A stretch of 64,000 nt of DNA from Streptomyces sp. NBC_00704 (lineage in GTDB: Bacteria; Actinomycetota; Actinomycetes; Streptomycetales; Streptomycetaceae): positions 3,778,501 to 3,842,500 of the forward strand of contig NZ_CP109000.1 in the NCBI RefSeq assembly GCF_036226605.1. The letters run 5' to 3'. Shown here in pieces: positions 16,089 through 24,285 of this stretch. Below the pieces are notes generated by a model. The model searched no databases. It worked only from the letters and a program-made list of their open reading frames with translations, and was not told where the DNA came from. How positions within the stretch are numbered: the first letter of the stretch is position 1; each line of letters begins with the position of its first letter. Made by a program: the position numbers and the translations under genes.

Positions 16089-16849
16089 AGCATTCCCACC
16101 TGTCGCGCGGCCAGGTCCATGATCTTCGCCTTCGGTATCGGCTTGCTGTCGTAGACGCGGATCTCCACGTAGACGTCCCCGCGCCAGGCGTGTGCCTCGG
16201 CCGAGTACATCGGGAGGTAACCGGGCTTCCGTTCGGGGGTGTCGTGTACGTACGCCATCCCGTTGCCCTCCCCGGTGCCGGGGACGGGCCAGCTGCGGGT
16301 GTCGTCCTCGTCCTCCGCCCAGTGCCGGCCGTTGTCCGCCCACTGCGCCGCCGCCGGACCGTTCTCCTGGCGGAACTGCACGAGCTTGATCATCACGTGG
16401 TAGGTCTCGCCCACCGTCCACGAGGTCGTGGCGGCCCGGCGGAACTCGTCGTCGGTCAGATCGTTGAAGGCCCCGATCGGCTTCTCGTAGTACTCGGCGT
16501 AGGTGGCCAGGTCGACCCAGCCGTCGGCGCCCAGCGCGGACTGGTGGGCCTTCGCTCCCCTGGGGCGCTTGACGAGCAGCTTGCGCAGGTCGCCGTCCAT
16601 CTTGACCTGGTGGTCCCGCGCCGCCGACAGCGGTTCGACCTCGCCCTCGGCCGGTCCGACGACCGGCTGGGACAGCGACGGCAGCGCGGTGGGCGCGCGG
16701 CCGGCCTGGATCACGTATCCGGTGCAGACGCCGGCGACGATCCCGAGCACGGCCGCCCCGGCGATCATCAGCGTCGTACGGCCACGGGGCCGGGGGCCGG
16801 GGCGAGCGCTCACCGGCTCGGCCTCGTCGACCCTTTCCGGACCTTCCAC
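16085..16849 (-). CDS. Membrane-anchored protein, member 1 of trio
   Basis: A 254-residue protein with a short basic cytoplasmic head (SARPGPRPRGRTT), one membrane helix (about 25-47, LMIAGAAVLGIVAGVCTGYVI) and an extracytoplasmic domain with SALGADGWVDLATYAEYY, MIKLVQFRQENGPAAAQWAD and RGDVYVEIRVYD. GTG at 16849 has GGGGGA seven bases upstream. It is the first gene of the three-gene coupled operon. The recurring LGxDGW and GDV elements relate it to the two downstream proteins. Unknown function; an envelope role is likely from topology. Confidence 0.75.
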   Translation of the reverse strand: MEGPERVDEAEPVSARPGPRPRGRTTLMIAGAAVLGIVAGVCTGYVIQAGRAPTALPSLSQPVVGPAEGEVEPLSAARDHQVKMDGDLRKLLVKRPRGAKAHQSALGADGWVDLATYAEYYEKPIGAFNDLTDDEFRRAATTSWTVGETYHVMIKLVQFRQENGPAAAQWADNGRHWAEDEDDTRSWPVPGTGEGNGMAYVHDTPERKPGYLPMYSAEAHAWRGDVYVEIRVYDSKPIPKAKIMDLAARQVGML

Positions 16850-16938
16850 GACATCCCCCTCAGAAGTGTGTAGCGCGCATGCGTCGCGCGTCGCACAGGA
16901 GACCCGTGGTGATCACCGCCAGTTGTAAGGGAGTTGAT

Positions 16939-16944
16939 TACGAT
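16939..16944 (+). promoter_or_regulatory. -10 element TACGAT, leaderless DsrE gene
   Basis: TACGAT ends six bases before the ATG at 16951. Confidence 0.45.
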
Positions 16945-16950
16945 TCAGTC

Positions 16951-17313
16951 ATGGCGAAGAAGCTCGTGATCAAGGTGACGGCGGGGGCGGACGCTCCCGA
17001 ACGGTGCTCGCAGGCGTTCACGGTGGCGGCGGTGGCGGTGGCCAGTGGCGTCGAGGTGTCGCTGTGGCTGACCGGGGAGTCCGCGTGGTTCGCGCTGCCG
17101 GGGCGGGCCGCCGAGTTCGAGCTGCCGCACGCGGCCCCGCTGCCCGACCTGATCGACTCGGTGCTGGCCGGCGGCCGTCTCACGCTGTGCACCCAGTGCG
17201 CGGCCCGCCGGGACATCACGGAGAAGGACGTCATCGAGGGGGTGCGGATCGCCGGCGCCCAGGTGTTCGTGCAGGAGGCGCTGGCCGACGAGACGCAGGC
17301 GCTGGTGTACTAG
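16951..17313 (+). CDS. DsrE-family sulfur-relay-like protein
   Basis: A 120-residue DsrE/DsrF-like protein (alpha/beta, KLVIKVTAGADAPERCSQAFTVA start, VEVSLWLTGESAW, GRLTLCTQCAARRDI). DsrE-type proteins carry persulfide sulfur on Cys; here Cys residues in LCTQC are candidates. It is predicted cytosolic. It lies near a sulfurtransferase operon, which fits sulfur trafficking, though the partner is unknown. TACGAT six bases upstream of the ATG suggests a leaderless message. It is divergent from the membrane-protein trio. Confidence 0.8.
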   Translation: MAKKLVIKVTAGADAPERCSQAFTVAAVAVASGVEVSLWLTGESAWFALPGRAAEFELPHAAPLPDLIDSVLAGGRLTLCTQCAARRDITEKDVIEGVRIAGAQVFVQEALADETQALVY

Positions 17314-17354
17314 CGGCGCCCGACGCCCGGTGTCAGGGGGGCGCGGCCGGGTGG

Positions 17355-17627
17355 TCAGGGGTGGTCGCGGGGGCGGCGGTGCTTGCCGTCCAGCTCGTCC
17401 CACCACTCGTCGGACTTGGGGTCGCCCGAGGGGTCGTCCCACCAGCGGTCGTCGGGGCCGCGCCGGTTGGCGACCATCGCGGCGACCGGCGGGATGAGCA
17501 TGGCCACGACGCACATGCCGACGGCCGCCGGCACCGACCAGAGGCGTACGACGGCCCAGGCCAGCACGAACAGCGCGATGCAGGTGCCCATCATCGCGAA
17601 GTACACGTGCCGTCGGCGGGCCAGCAT
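17355..17627 (-). CDS. DUF3099 membrane protein
   Basis: A 90-residue protein with two membrane helices (about residues 8-28 and 33-53) and an acidic, Trp-rich C-terminal tail (DDRWWDDPSG, SDEWWDELDGK), the pattern of DUF3099. GGAGG lies just before the ATG at 17627. It is convergent with the DsrE gene and separated from the sulfurtransferase operon by a terminator hairpin. Function unknown across the family. Confidence 0.85.
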   Translation of the reverse strand: MLARRRHVYFAMMGTCIALFVLAWAVVRLWSVPAAVGMCVVAMLIPPVAAMVANRRGPDDRWWDDPSGDPKSDEWWDELDGKHRRPRDHP

Positions 17628-17655
17628 GCCTCCAGGGTAGGCCGGGACACGGCGA

Positions 17656-17696
17656 AGGGCCGCGTCCCGGGCGTCCAACCCGTGGGACACGGCCCT
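17656..17696 (-). terminator. Terminator of the sulfurtransferase operon
   Basis: A 13-bp stem, AGGGCCGCGTCCC with GGGACACGGCCCT (one G-U wobble on the minus-strand RNA), 15-base loop, 11 bp after the DUF1416 stop. Confidence 0.75.
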
Positions 17697-17706
17697 CGCC
17701 GGTCGG

Positions 17707-17994
17707 TCAGACCGCGATCGCGACCTCCGCGAGGCCGCCCTGCTGGGCGACGACGGTGCGGTCGGCGGTGCCGCCGGGGACGAGGGCGCGCAGGGTCCAG
17801 GTGCCCTCGGCCGCGTAGAAGCGGAACTGCCCGGTGGCGGAGGTCGGGACCTCCGCGGTGAACTCGCCGGTCGAGTCCAGCAGGCGGACGTAACCGACCA
17901 CCGGCTCGCCGTCCCGGGTCACCTGACCCTGGATGGTGGTCTCACCGGGCTTGATCGTCGAGGCGTCCGGGCCGCCGGCCTTCGCTCCACACAT
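17707..17994 (-). CDS. DUF1416 protein
   Basis: A 95-residue protein with MCGAK at the start and a beta-rich body (TIQGQVTRDGEPVVGYVRLLD, GQFRFYAAEGTWTLRALVPGG), a transthyretin-like or carboxypeptidase-regulatory-like fold by pattern. In actinobacteria DUF1416 genes nearly always follow a thiosulfate sulfurtransferase, as here (gap about 78 bp), so a sulfur-related role is likely; the N-terminal Cys is conserved in the family and may matter. Predicted cytosolic. Confidence 0.88.
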   Translation of the reverse strand: MCGAKAGGPDASTIKPGETTIQGQVTRDGEPVVGYVRLLDSTGEFTAEVPTSATGQFRFYAAEGTWTLRALVPGGTADRTVVAQQGGLAEVAIAV

Positions 17995-18072
17995 GTGCTT
18001 CTCCAGAGATGTCTGACCGGAAGGCCGGTCGGGTTCGCTTCTTGTCCGTTCGCCCGCTGGGGCGCGGCCTGG

Positions 18073-18912
18073 TTACTTGTTGGCGCCGAGCTCGATCGGG
18101 ACGCCGACGAGGGAGCCGTACTCGGTCCAGGAGCCGTCGTAGTTCTTGACGTTCTCCACGCCCAGCAGCTCGTGCAGCACGAACCAGGTCAGGGCCGAGC
18201 GCTCGCCGATGCGGCAGTACGCGATGGTGTCCTTGGCCAGGTCGACCTGCTCGTCGGCGTAGAGCGCCTTGAGCTCGTCGTCCGACTTGAAGGTGCCGTC
18301 GTCGTTGGCGTTCTTCGACCACGGGATGTTGCGGGCGGACGGGACGTGGCCCGGACGCTGCGACTGCTCCTGCGGCAGGTGCGCGGGGGCGAGCAGCTTG
18401 CCGCTGAACTCGTCGGGCGAGCGGACGTCGACCAGGTTCTGCGAACCGATGGCCGCCACGACGTCGTCGCGGAAGGCGCGGATGTCCTTGTTCTGCGGCT
18501 TGGCCTGGTAGGAGGTCTCGGGGCGCTCGGGCACCTCTTCGACCAGCTCGCGGGCGTCCAGCTCCCACTTCTTGCGGCCGCCGTCGAGAAGCTTGACGTT
18601 CTCGTGGCCGTAGAGCTTGAAGTACCAGTAGGCGTAGGAGGCGAACCAGTTGTTGTTGCCGCCGTAGAGGATCACCAGCGTGTCGTTGGCGATGCCCTTC
18701 GCGGACAGGAGCTTCTCGAAGCCCTGCTGGTCGACGAAGTCACGGCGGACCGGGTCCTGGAGGTCCTTGGTCCAGTCGATCCGGATCGCGTTCCTGATGT
18801 GGTTCTTCTCGTACGCGGACGTGTCCTCGTCGACCTCGACGATGGCGATGTCGGCGTTGTCGAGGTTGGCCTCGACCCAGTCGGCGTCGACCAGGACGTC
18901 GCTGCGGCTCAT
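18073..18912 (-). CDS. Thiosulfate sulfurtransferase (two rhodanese domains)
   Basis: A 279-residue enzyme with an inactive N-terminal rhodanese domain (about 1-135) and an active C-terminal domain whose loop is CRIGERSALTW near residue 233, with the catalytic Cys and the CxxGxR pattern of thiosulfate sulfurtransferases. It transfers sulfane sulfur from thiosulfate to cyanide or thiol acceptors. Mycobacterial and streptomycete orthologues are called CysA/SseA. It heads an operon with DUF1416. The 5' region contains a 27-codon leader peptide, suggesting control by amino-acid or sulfur supply. Confidence 0.93.
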   Translation of the reverse strand: MSRSDVLVDADWVEANLDNADIAIVEVDEDTSAYEKNHIRNAIRIDWTKDLQDPVRRDFVDQQGFEKLLSAKGIANDTLVILYGGNNNWFASYAYWYFKLYGHENVKLLDGGRKKWELDARELVEEVPERPETSYQAKPQNKDIRAFRDDVVAAIGSQNLVDVRSPDEFSGKLLAPAHLPQEQSQRPGHVPSARNIPWSKNANDDGTFKSDDELKALYADEQVDLAKDTIAYCRIGERSALTWFVLHELLGVENVKNYDGSWTEYGSLVGVPIELGANK

Positions 18913-19055
18913 GCTTGTTCTCCTCCGGGGCAGTTACGGCGGGGGCGTGCAAGAAAAAGAGAGGGTGCGCGGCCGGGGCTCGCCGGCGGGCGGCGCGCAC
19001 GGATGCCCTCGGTTCGAGGGCGCCGGGAGGCGCGGAAGGCCGGCGGCGCTTCCGC

Positions 19056-19139
19056 TCAGAAGGGGCGACAGAGCATGGCGGCGACGCGGCACAGGTCTAC
19101 TGCCCGCCGCTTCGTGAGATCCGCCTGTCGCTGCATCAT
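19056..19139 (-). CDS. 27-aa leader peptide upstream of the sulfurtransferase
   Basis: A 27-codon ORF starting with two Met codons (MMQRQADLTKRR) and ending AVDLCRVAAMLCRPF. The motif RRAVDLCRVA..LCR is characteristic of the short leader peptides found in front of sulfur-metabolism genes in Streptomyces. Two Cys codons near the end could act as sensors in ribosome-mediated attenuation. A -10 TACGAT (19147-19152) lies seven bases before the ATG, with TGACAT 17 bp further upstream as a possible -35, so the message begins essentially at this peptide. The sulfurtransferase start is 143 bp downstream. Confidence 0.75.
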   Translation of the reverse strand: MMQRQADLTKRRAVDLCRVAAMLCRPF

Positions 19140-19146
19140 GACGTCG

Positions 19147-19175
19147 ATCGTAGGGACGGACAGGCGGCCATGTCA
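19147..19175 (-). promoter_or_regulatory. Promoter of leader peptide-sulfurtransferase operon
   Basis: TGACAT, 17 bp, TACGAT on the minus strand, then seven bases to the leader-peptide ATG at 19139. Confidence 0.5.
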
Positions 19176-19224
19176 CCAACGCTCCGCATAGTGAGACGCG
19201 ATCGTCCGCATGCCGGGACGCAGA

Positions 19225-19262
19225 AAGCGCCCGGGCCGTGGGGACACGGGTTCCGGGCGCTT
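19225..19262 (-). terminator. Hairpin terminator after DUF2993 gene
   Basis: A perfect 10-bp stem, AAGCGCCCGG/CCGGGCGCTT, with an 18-base loop. It lies between the DUF2993 stop (19381) and the leader-peptide promoter, insulating the two units. Confidence 0.65.
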
Positions 19263-19380
19263 GTATCGGTCGTCACAGTTGAGGGGCGGACGGCCCCGTC
19301 TCGCCTGTCGGACGTTCGCCGTCCAGGACGGTGAGCGGCCCCCGTCCGGGGCCGACCGCGAGGGGCCGGGTCGGTCGGTT

Positions 19381-20118
19381 CTACCCGGCCAGCCTGACGT
19401 TCGAACCCTTCACCGTGATGTCCACGCCGTTCTGCGCGGCGACCACCTTGTCGAGCTTGATGCCGCCGGGGAGGTCGTCGATCTTCTGCTGGAAGTCGGT
19501 GATCGAGCGCACCTCGTTCTCGGCGGCCCGGACCCCGCCGAAGCTGGGCAGCGAGTCGGCGTGCACGCGGACGGTGTCGCCCTCGACGGTGACCGTGCTG
19601 AGCACGTAGACGGGCTGCGGCAGCCTGGTGCCGAGCACGGTGGCCTGGACGGCGACCTTGATCTTGCCGTTGCCGCCGTCGGAGAGGCCGATCACGTTGG
19701 CGGTGACGCCCCGGACCACCTGCGTCGGCTCGGACTTGGCCGTCTTCAGCAGCTCGGCGTACGTGATGGACGCGGTGCCGGTGGCGCTGGCGGCGGTGGC
19801 GGAGCTGTAGTCGCCGGAGAACTCGACGCCCTTCATGTCCGCCTGGAGGTCGTCGATGCGGATGGTCCGGCCGCCGGTGCCGGTGGCCGCCTCGTAGTCG
19901 CTGATGCCGATCTCGACGTCGTCCAGCGAGCCGCCCACCACCTGGGTGAGGAACGGGAAGCCTTTGATGGACACGTCCGGCGTGGCGGCCAGGCCCTCGC
20001 GGGCCTTGACCTTGTCGGCGACCTCGCCCTCCGCGAAGTTCACGGCGAGGCGGTCCGCGAGCACGAACAGGCCGCCCAGGACCACGACGACGACCAGCAG
20101 TATTCGAAGCGCACGCAT
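19381..20118 (-). CDS. DUF2993 (LmeA-like) membrane-anchored protein
   Basis: A 245-residue protein with an N-terminal membrane helix (RILLVVVVVLGGLFVLADRLAV, residues about 5-26) and a DUF2993 domain (ISIKGFPFLTQ-like VSIKGFPFLTQVVGGSLDDVEI, LPSFGGVRAAENEVRSI). The mycobacterial relative LmeA binds phosphoinositides and helps mannan elongation; DUF2993 proteins resemble tubular lipid-binding folds. It is probably anchored outside the cytoplasm. ATG at 20118 has GGGGGAA about eight bases upstream. Confidence 0.85.
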   Translation of the reverse strand: MRALRILLVVVVVLGGLFVLADRLAVNFAEGEVADKVKAREGLAATPDVSIKGFPFLTQVVGGSLDDVEIGISDYEAATGTGGRTIRIDDLQADMKGVEFSGDYSSATAASATGTASITYAELLKTAKSEPTQVVRGVTANVIGLSDGGNGKIKVAVQATVLGTRLPQPVYVLSTVTVEGDTVRVHADSLPSFGGVRAAENEVRSITDFQQKIDDLPGGIKLDKVVAAQNGVDITVKGSNVRLAG

Positions 20119-20299
20119 GCGGCAGTTCCCCCACCCGGATGGCCTGAACGGTTCACGGTCACCGGTCCACGGCCGGTCCACCAGGACCGGCCGGTTCTCG
20201 CTGACAACGGTTCAAGGTAACCCGGCACGTGCTGGAGGCCGCCGAATTGTCGATCAGCTGTGACAGACCCCGCACGGCCCCGCCCCGCGCGCGGCCGCC

Positions 20300-21949
20300 C
20301 TACGCCAGCGCCCGTCCCAGCACGTACACCGCCGGGGCCGCGGCGGCCAGCGGCAGGGCGACGCCCGCCGTGAAGTGCACGAAACGGGAGGGGTAGTCGT
20401 AGCTCGCGACCCGGTGGCCGATGAGCGCGCAGACCGCCGCGCCCGCGCCGAGCAGCGCGCCGCCGGCGCCCAGTCCGGTCATCCGGCCGACGGCGATGCC
20501 CGCGCCGGCCGCGGCCAGCAGCGCCACCACGACGGAGGCCGGGGTGGGCAGCGGCAGCGCACGGGCCAGTACGGCGACGGCCACCGCGGCCGCGCCGACC
20601 GTCACCGCGTCCGGCTCGGCGCCGAGGTGGCCGGTGGCGAGGACGGCCAGGGCGGAGGACGCGACGGTCGCCATCAGCCCGTACATGCGCTCGTCGGGGT
20701 CGGCGTGCGAACGCAGTTGCAGGACCAGGCAGAGCAGCACCCAGACCCCGAGGGTGCCCAGGATCGCGGCGGGCGCGTGCTCGCGACCGGCCGCGAGGAG
20801 GACGACGTCCGAGACCAGCGCGCCGAGGAAGGCGAGCGCGATGCCCTGCCGGGCCGGCCACATGCCGTTCAGCCGGAACCAGCCCGCCGCCGTGACGGCC
20901 TGGAGCGCCACGAGCGGCACGACGAGGGCGTAGGAGCCGATCGCGGCCGTGCCGGACAGGAGCAGGCCGAGGAGCGCGGTGAGCGCGGCGGGCTGCATGC
21001 CCGGCTCGATGATCGGCGAGCGTCCTTCCAGGCGGGCCCGCTGGGCGTCGGTGACGCGGGCGTTGCCCGCGAGGGTGGCGGGCCCGTAGGTGGGGCCGGA
21101 GGTCGGGGAGTCCGCGGCCGGCGCGGCGGCCTCCTGGCGCGGGGCCGGGGCCTGCCGGCCGGCGCCCGCGGAGCCGTACTCCGGCGGCAGCGGCGCGGCG
21201 GCCGACGGGACGCCGTACGCCGGGGCGTGCCCCTGCCCCTGCCCCTGCCCGTGCCCGTGATCCTGACCGTGGCCGTGATCCTGACCGTGGGCGTGGGCGG
21301 GACCGCGGCCGTGACCGGTGTCGCCGCCGTACGCGAACGCGCCGTCGTGGGCCGGGGCGACGCCGTACCCGGAGGAGTCCGTGCGGGCCGCGGCGACGCC
21401 GTACGCCGGGTCGTCCCCGTACCCGGACTGCGGGTCGTTCCCGTACCCGGACTGCGGGTCGTTCCCGTACCCGGGCTGCGGGTCGTTCCCGTAGGGGGAC
21501 TGCGGGTCCCCGTATGAGGGGGACCGGTCCCCGTAGGGGGGCTGCGGGTTCCCGTAGGAGGCGTGCGGGTTCCCGTACGCCGGGCCGTCGTCGCCGCGGG
21601 CCGGGGGAGGCGTGCGGGACGGGTCGGCCGCGGTGACCGGCTGCTGCACGCTGGTCTCCCAGGTCTGGCCCTGCCACTGCTGGGTGTGCTGGAGGTGGGC
21701 CTGCGGGTCGTCGTACCCCTGCTGCTGCCCGGGCCACGCCTGCTGGGCCTGCTGCTGGTGGGAGTGCTGGGGCTGTCGGCGGGCGTGCGGGTCGTGACCC
21801 TCGTAGCCCTCGTAACCCTCGTGGCTCTCGCGGACCGCGCGGCTCTCGTCGCCCCCGTGACCGTCGTGGCCCTGGTGGCCCTGGTGGCCTTCGTAGCCCG
21901 GGTGGGGGCGGTCTCCCTGATAAGAGGCGTCGTACGGCTGGTCGGTCAT
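20300..21949 (-). CDS. Large membrane protein with YGND-repeat N terminus
   Basis: A 549-residue protein. The first ~325 residues are disordered and rich in Tyr, Gly, His, Gln and Pro, with direct repeats such as YGNDPQSG, GHDH and HGQDHGHGQ. The C-terminal part (about 345-549) holds around eight membrane helices (ALTALLGLLLSGTAAIGSYAL, ALAFLGALVSDVVLLAAG and others) without a recognised transporter signature. Start ATG 21949 has AGGAGGG upstream and follows the MoaD/ThiS-like stop by one base, so the two are coupled. Function unknown; the His-rich repeats might bind metal, which is speculation. Confidence 0.8.
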   Translation of the reverse strand: MTDQPYDASYQGDRPHPGYEGHQGHQGHDGHGGDESRAVRESHEGYEGYEGHDPHARRQPQHSHQQQAQQAWPGQQQGYDDPQAHLQHTQQWQGQTWETSVQQPVTAADPSRTPPPARGDDGPAYGNPHASYGNPQPPYGDRSPSYGDPQSPYGNDPQPGYGNDPQSGYGNDPQSGYGDDPAYGVAAARTDSSGYGVAPAHDGAFAYGGDTGHGRGPAHAHGQDHGHGQDHGHGQGQGQGHAPAYGVPSAAAPLPPEYGSAGAGRQAPAPRQEAAAPAADSPTSGPTYGPATLAGNARVTDAQRARLEGRSPIIEPGMQPAALTALLGLLLSGTAAIGSYALVVPLVALQAVTAAGWFRLNGMWPARQGIALAFLGALVSDVVLLAAGREHAPAAILGTLGVWVLLCLVLQLRSHADPDERMYGLMATVASSALAVLATGHLGAEPDAVTVGAAAVAVAVLARALPLPTPASVVVALLAAAGAGIAVGRMTGLGAGGALLGAGAAVCALIGHRVASYDYPSRFVHFTAGVALPLAAAAPAVYVLGRALA

Positions 21950-21950
21950 C

Positions 21951-22205
21951 TCACCCTCCTGCGAACGGCGGGAGCACCTCGACCGTGCCGCCGTCGGCCA
22001 GCCGTACCGTCTCATGTGCGCGGGTGCCCACGGGGTCACCGTCGACGAGGAACGAGCATCGTTGCAGGACACGCACGAGTTCGCCGGGGTGTCGCTCCCG
22101 CGCGGCGGCGAGCGCCTCGGCGAGCGTGGCCGCGTCGTGCGGCTCCTCGGCGACTCCGGCCGCGGCCTTGGCGGCCGCCCAGTAGCGCACCGTGACCTTT
22201 GCCAT
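21951..22205 (-). CDS. MoaD/ThiS-family sulfur carrier-like protein
   Basis: An 84-residue beta-grasp protein: VTVRYWAAAKAAAGVAEE at the start, SFLVDGDPVG in the middle, and a C-terminal GTVEVLPPFAGG ending in the Gly-Gly needed for adenylation and thiocarboxylation. It is either a MoaD-like molybdopterin subunit or a general sulfur carrier. No molybdopterin genes are nearby; the sulfurtransferase and DsrE genes a few kb away fit sulfur transfer. ATG 22205 has GAGGAACGAG upstream. Confidence 0.87.
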   Translation of the reverse strand: MAKVTVRYWAAAKAAAGVAEEPHDAATLAEALAAARERHPGELVRVLQRCSFLVDGDPVGTRAHETVRLADGGTVEVLPPFAGG

Positions 22206-22272
22206 CTCGTTCCTCATGTCCGTTCGTCACTTCGCGTCTCGGTGGCCGGCGCGGTGGCCGGCAGGGCCCAGG

Positions 22273-23086
22273 CTAGCCCGCCCGTGCGACCGCCCGGTCC
22301 GCGATGCGGGCCAGGAGGCCGTCGTCGGCGGCGTGCGCCGCGTGGCCCGTGCCGTGCTCCAGCCGGAGTTCGCCGTGTCCGGCGGAGGCCTCGGCCGGCA
22401 TGCGGGGGTGGTCGAGGGGGAGGTAGGCGTCCCGGTCGCCGTGGACGATCAGCAGCGGGGTGGGCGCGATCCCCGGCACCGGCTCGACGGGGGACGGCGG
22501 CACCGGGTCCCAGTCCCGGTGAGGGATGCGCGTGCGGAATCCGTAGCGGCCGACCAGCCGGCCGGCCGGGCGGGTGACCAGCCAGTGCAGGCGGCGCATG
22601 GGAGCCGTGCCGCGGTAGTACCAGCGGGCGGGCGCGCTCACCGAGACCACGGCGTCCACGGCCTCCCCGGGCAGGGCCGCGTGCCGCAGGACCACGGAGC
22701 CGCCCTCCCTCACTGCCTCAAGGGCGTGGGCGGTGCCCCCGGAAGCCGACGGTCACCACGCGCGTGTGCCCCGGCGAACGCGCCCGGGCGACGGCCGCGG
22801 CGAGGTCCAGCGCCTCGCGGTCGCCGACGGTGGAGCGTCCGCCCGAGCGGCCGTGCCCGCGGAAGGAGAAGGTGACGACGGCTCCGCGCCGGGCGAGGAC
22901 GGCGGCCGCCCGCCGCAGGTGCGGGCGGTCCACGTCCCCCGTGAACCCGTGTGCGACGACGAACACCGGGCGGGAGGCGGCCGGCCCGGCCGCGTCGGCC
23001 GAATCCGCCGTTTCGTATACGGCCGCACCCGGTTCGTATACGGAATCGAGCGGAATCCCGTCGGCTGTGGTCAGAAACGTCCGCAA
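22273..23086 (-). pseudogene. Alpha/beta-hydrolase gene disrupted at the nucleophile elbow
   Basis: The 5' part encodes VFVVAHGFTGDVDRPHLRR, FSFRGHGRSGG and HTRVVTVGF, then runs into HRPRP and a stop at 22718. The 3' part, in another frame, resumes with GGSVVLRHAALPG, APTPLLIVHGDRDAY (acid) and GTGHAAHAADDG (His), ending at 22273. Related hydrolases read GFSMGGS across this point; here a 37-base segment (22705-22741) replaces about six bases, deleting the catalytic Ser and shifting frame. The original start is unclear (TTG 23086 or ATG 23161). The gene borders glnR divergently. Sequencing error is possible but a 31-base excess is hard to explain that way. Confidence 0.75.
22705..22741. repeat. 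Short palindrome-like insertion in the hydrolase gene
   Basis: On the minus strand the segment begins CGGGGGCACC and ends GTGAGGGAG. GGGGGCACC...GGGAGG at the two ends resembles the short GC-rich hairpin repeats scattered through Streptomyces genomes (from memory). The partial internal dyad and exact replacement of the active-site codons support a discrete insertion/replacement event. Confidence 0.5.
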
Positions 23087-23392
23087 TGGTGCGCACCCGC
23101 CCGTCTCGGCATGCGGACGAACCGTGGAACGCGCCACACGACCTGCCGGGCTCCTGCTCATGTGGGCTATTCTGCTGGACAGAGGACTCGGGCAGCGCAG
23201 CCCCCGGGTCCTTTCGTGCTTTCGGAAGCGTTGTATACGAAGTGGCGGCCGGGTGGGAAACACCAGGTGGCCGCGGGTGTACGGGCCCCGGGAACGCGAG
23301 CAGCGCCGCAACAGCCGCAGTGCCGCACGACTCCCCCACCGCCCCCGAGGCGCGGGAGAGCCCCACGCAGGGACCGAGGAGGAACCAGACAG
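23087..23392. other. Intergenic region upstream of glnR
   Basis: 306 bp containing a TATTCT -10-like hexamer (23169-23174), a hairpin AGGACTCGGG/CCCGGGTCCT (23183-23212) followed by TTTC, and a GTATACGAA motif near 23233 that also occurs twice within the hydrolase 5' region. If TATTCT is used, glnR has a leader of about 210 bases with an attenuator-like hairpin near its 5' end. Confidence 0.4.
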
Positions 23393-24181
23393 ATGAGTTC
23401 TCTGCTGCTCCTGACCAACGCTCTCCAGCCGTCGACGGAAGTGCTGCCGGCCCTCGGCCTGCTGCTGCACAACGTGCGGGTGGCCCCGGCGGAAGGCCCC
23501 GCCCTGGTCGACACCCCCGGCGCCGACGTCATCCTCGTCGACGGCCGCCGCGACCTGCCCCAGGTCCGCAGCCTGTGCCAGCTGCTGCGCTCCACGGGCC
23601 CGGGCTGTCCGCTCCTCCTGGTCGTGACCGAGGGCGGCCTCGCGGCCGTCACCGCCGACTGGGGCATCGACGACGTGCTGCTCGACACCGCCGGTCCGGC
23701 CGAGGTCGAGGCGCGGCTGCGGCTGGCCATGGGCCGCCAGCAGATCGTGGCCGACGACTCCCCGATGGAGATCCGCAACGGCGACCTGTCGGTGGACGAG
23801 GCGACCTACAGCGCGAAACTGAAGGGGCGGGTCCTGGACCTCACCTTCAAGGAGTTCGAGCTGCTGAAGTACCTCGCCCAGCACCCGGGCCGGGTGTTCA
23901 CCCGCGCCCAGCTGCTCCAGGAGGTCTGGGGCTACGACTACTTCGGTGGCACCCGCACGGTCGACGTCCACGTGCGGCGTCTGCGCGCCAAGCTCGGCCC
24001 CGAGCACGAGTCGCTGATCGGAACGGTCCGCAACGTCGGTTACCGATTCGTTACCCCTGAGAAAGGGGAGCGGCAGAGCGACGAGACGAAGGCCGGGACG
24101 GACCGGTCCGGGCGGGCAAAGACGGAGGATGCGGACAACGCGGCGGCCCAGGACGCCGCCGAGGTCGCGGCGGACGCCTAG
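23393..24181 (+). CDS. glnR: Global nitrogen regulator GlnR
   Basis: A 262-residue OmpR-family orphan response regulator matching actinobacterial GlnR: MSSLLLLTNALQPSTEVLPALGLL start, atypical receiver with ILVDGRRDL around Asp 50, and a C-terminal winged helix (GRVLDLTFKEFELLKYLAQ, RVFTRAQLLQEVWGYDYFGGTRTVDVHVRRLRAKLG). It controls glnA, amtB and other nitrogen genes and cross-talks with PhoP. There is no adjacent kinase, as expected. ATG 23393 follows GAGGAGGAACC. The C-terminal tail after residue 222 is disordered and acidic. Confidence 0.96.
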   Translation: MSSLLLLTNALQPSTEVLPALGLLLHNVRVAPAEGPALVDTPGADVILVDGRRDLPQVRSLCQLLRSTGPGCPLLLVVTEGGLAAVTADWGIDDVLLDTAGPAEVEARLRLAMGRQQIVADDSPMEIRNGDLSVDEATYSAKLKGRVLDLTFKEFELLKYLAQHPGRVFTRAQLLQEVWGYDYFGGTRTVDVHVRRLRAKLGPEHESLIGTVRNVGYRFVTPEKGERQSDETKAGTDRSGRAKTEDADNAAAQDAAEVAADA

Positions 24182-24225
24182 TACCCGCCGGTAGCCCCGC
24201 ACCCGTCCGGACAGGGTGTTGCCCA

Positions 24226-24261
24226 CGCTCTGAGAAGGTTTTGTCCGCCCTGCCCAGAGCG
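24226..24261. promoter_or_regulatory. Inverted repeat upstream of the LacI gene
   Basis: CGCTCTG (24226-24232) and CAGAGCG (24255-24261) flank the region just upstream of the -10 TAGACT (24274-24279), which ends six bases before the GTG start. A possible autoregulatory site; spacing is wider than a classic LacI operator. Confidence 0.35.
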
Positions 24262-24285
24262 GGTCCATCCGCGTAGACTCCGCGC

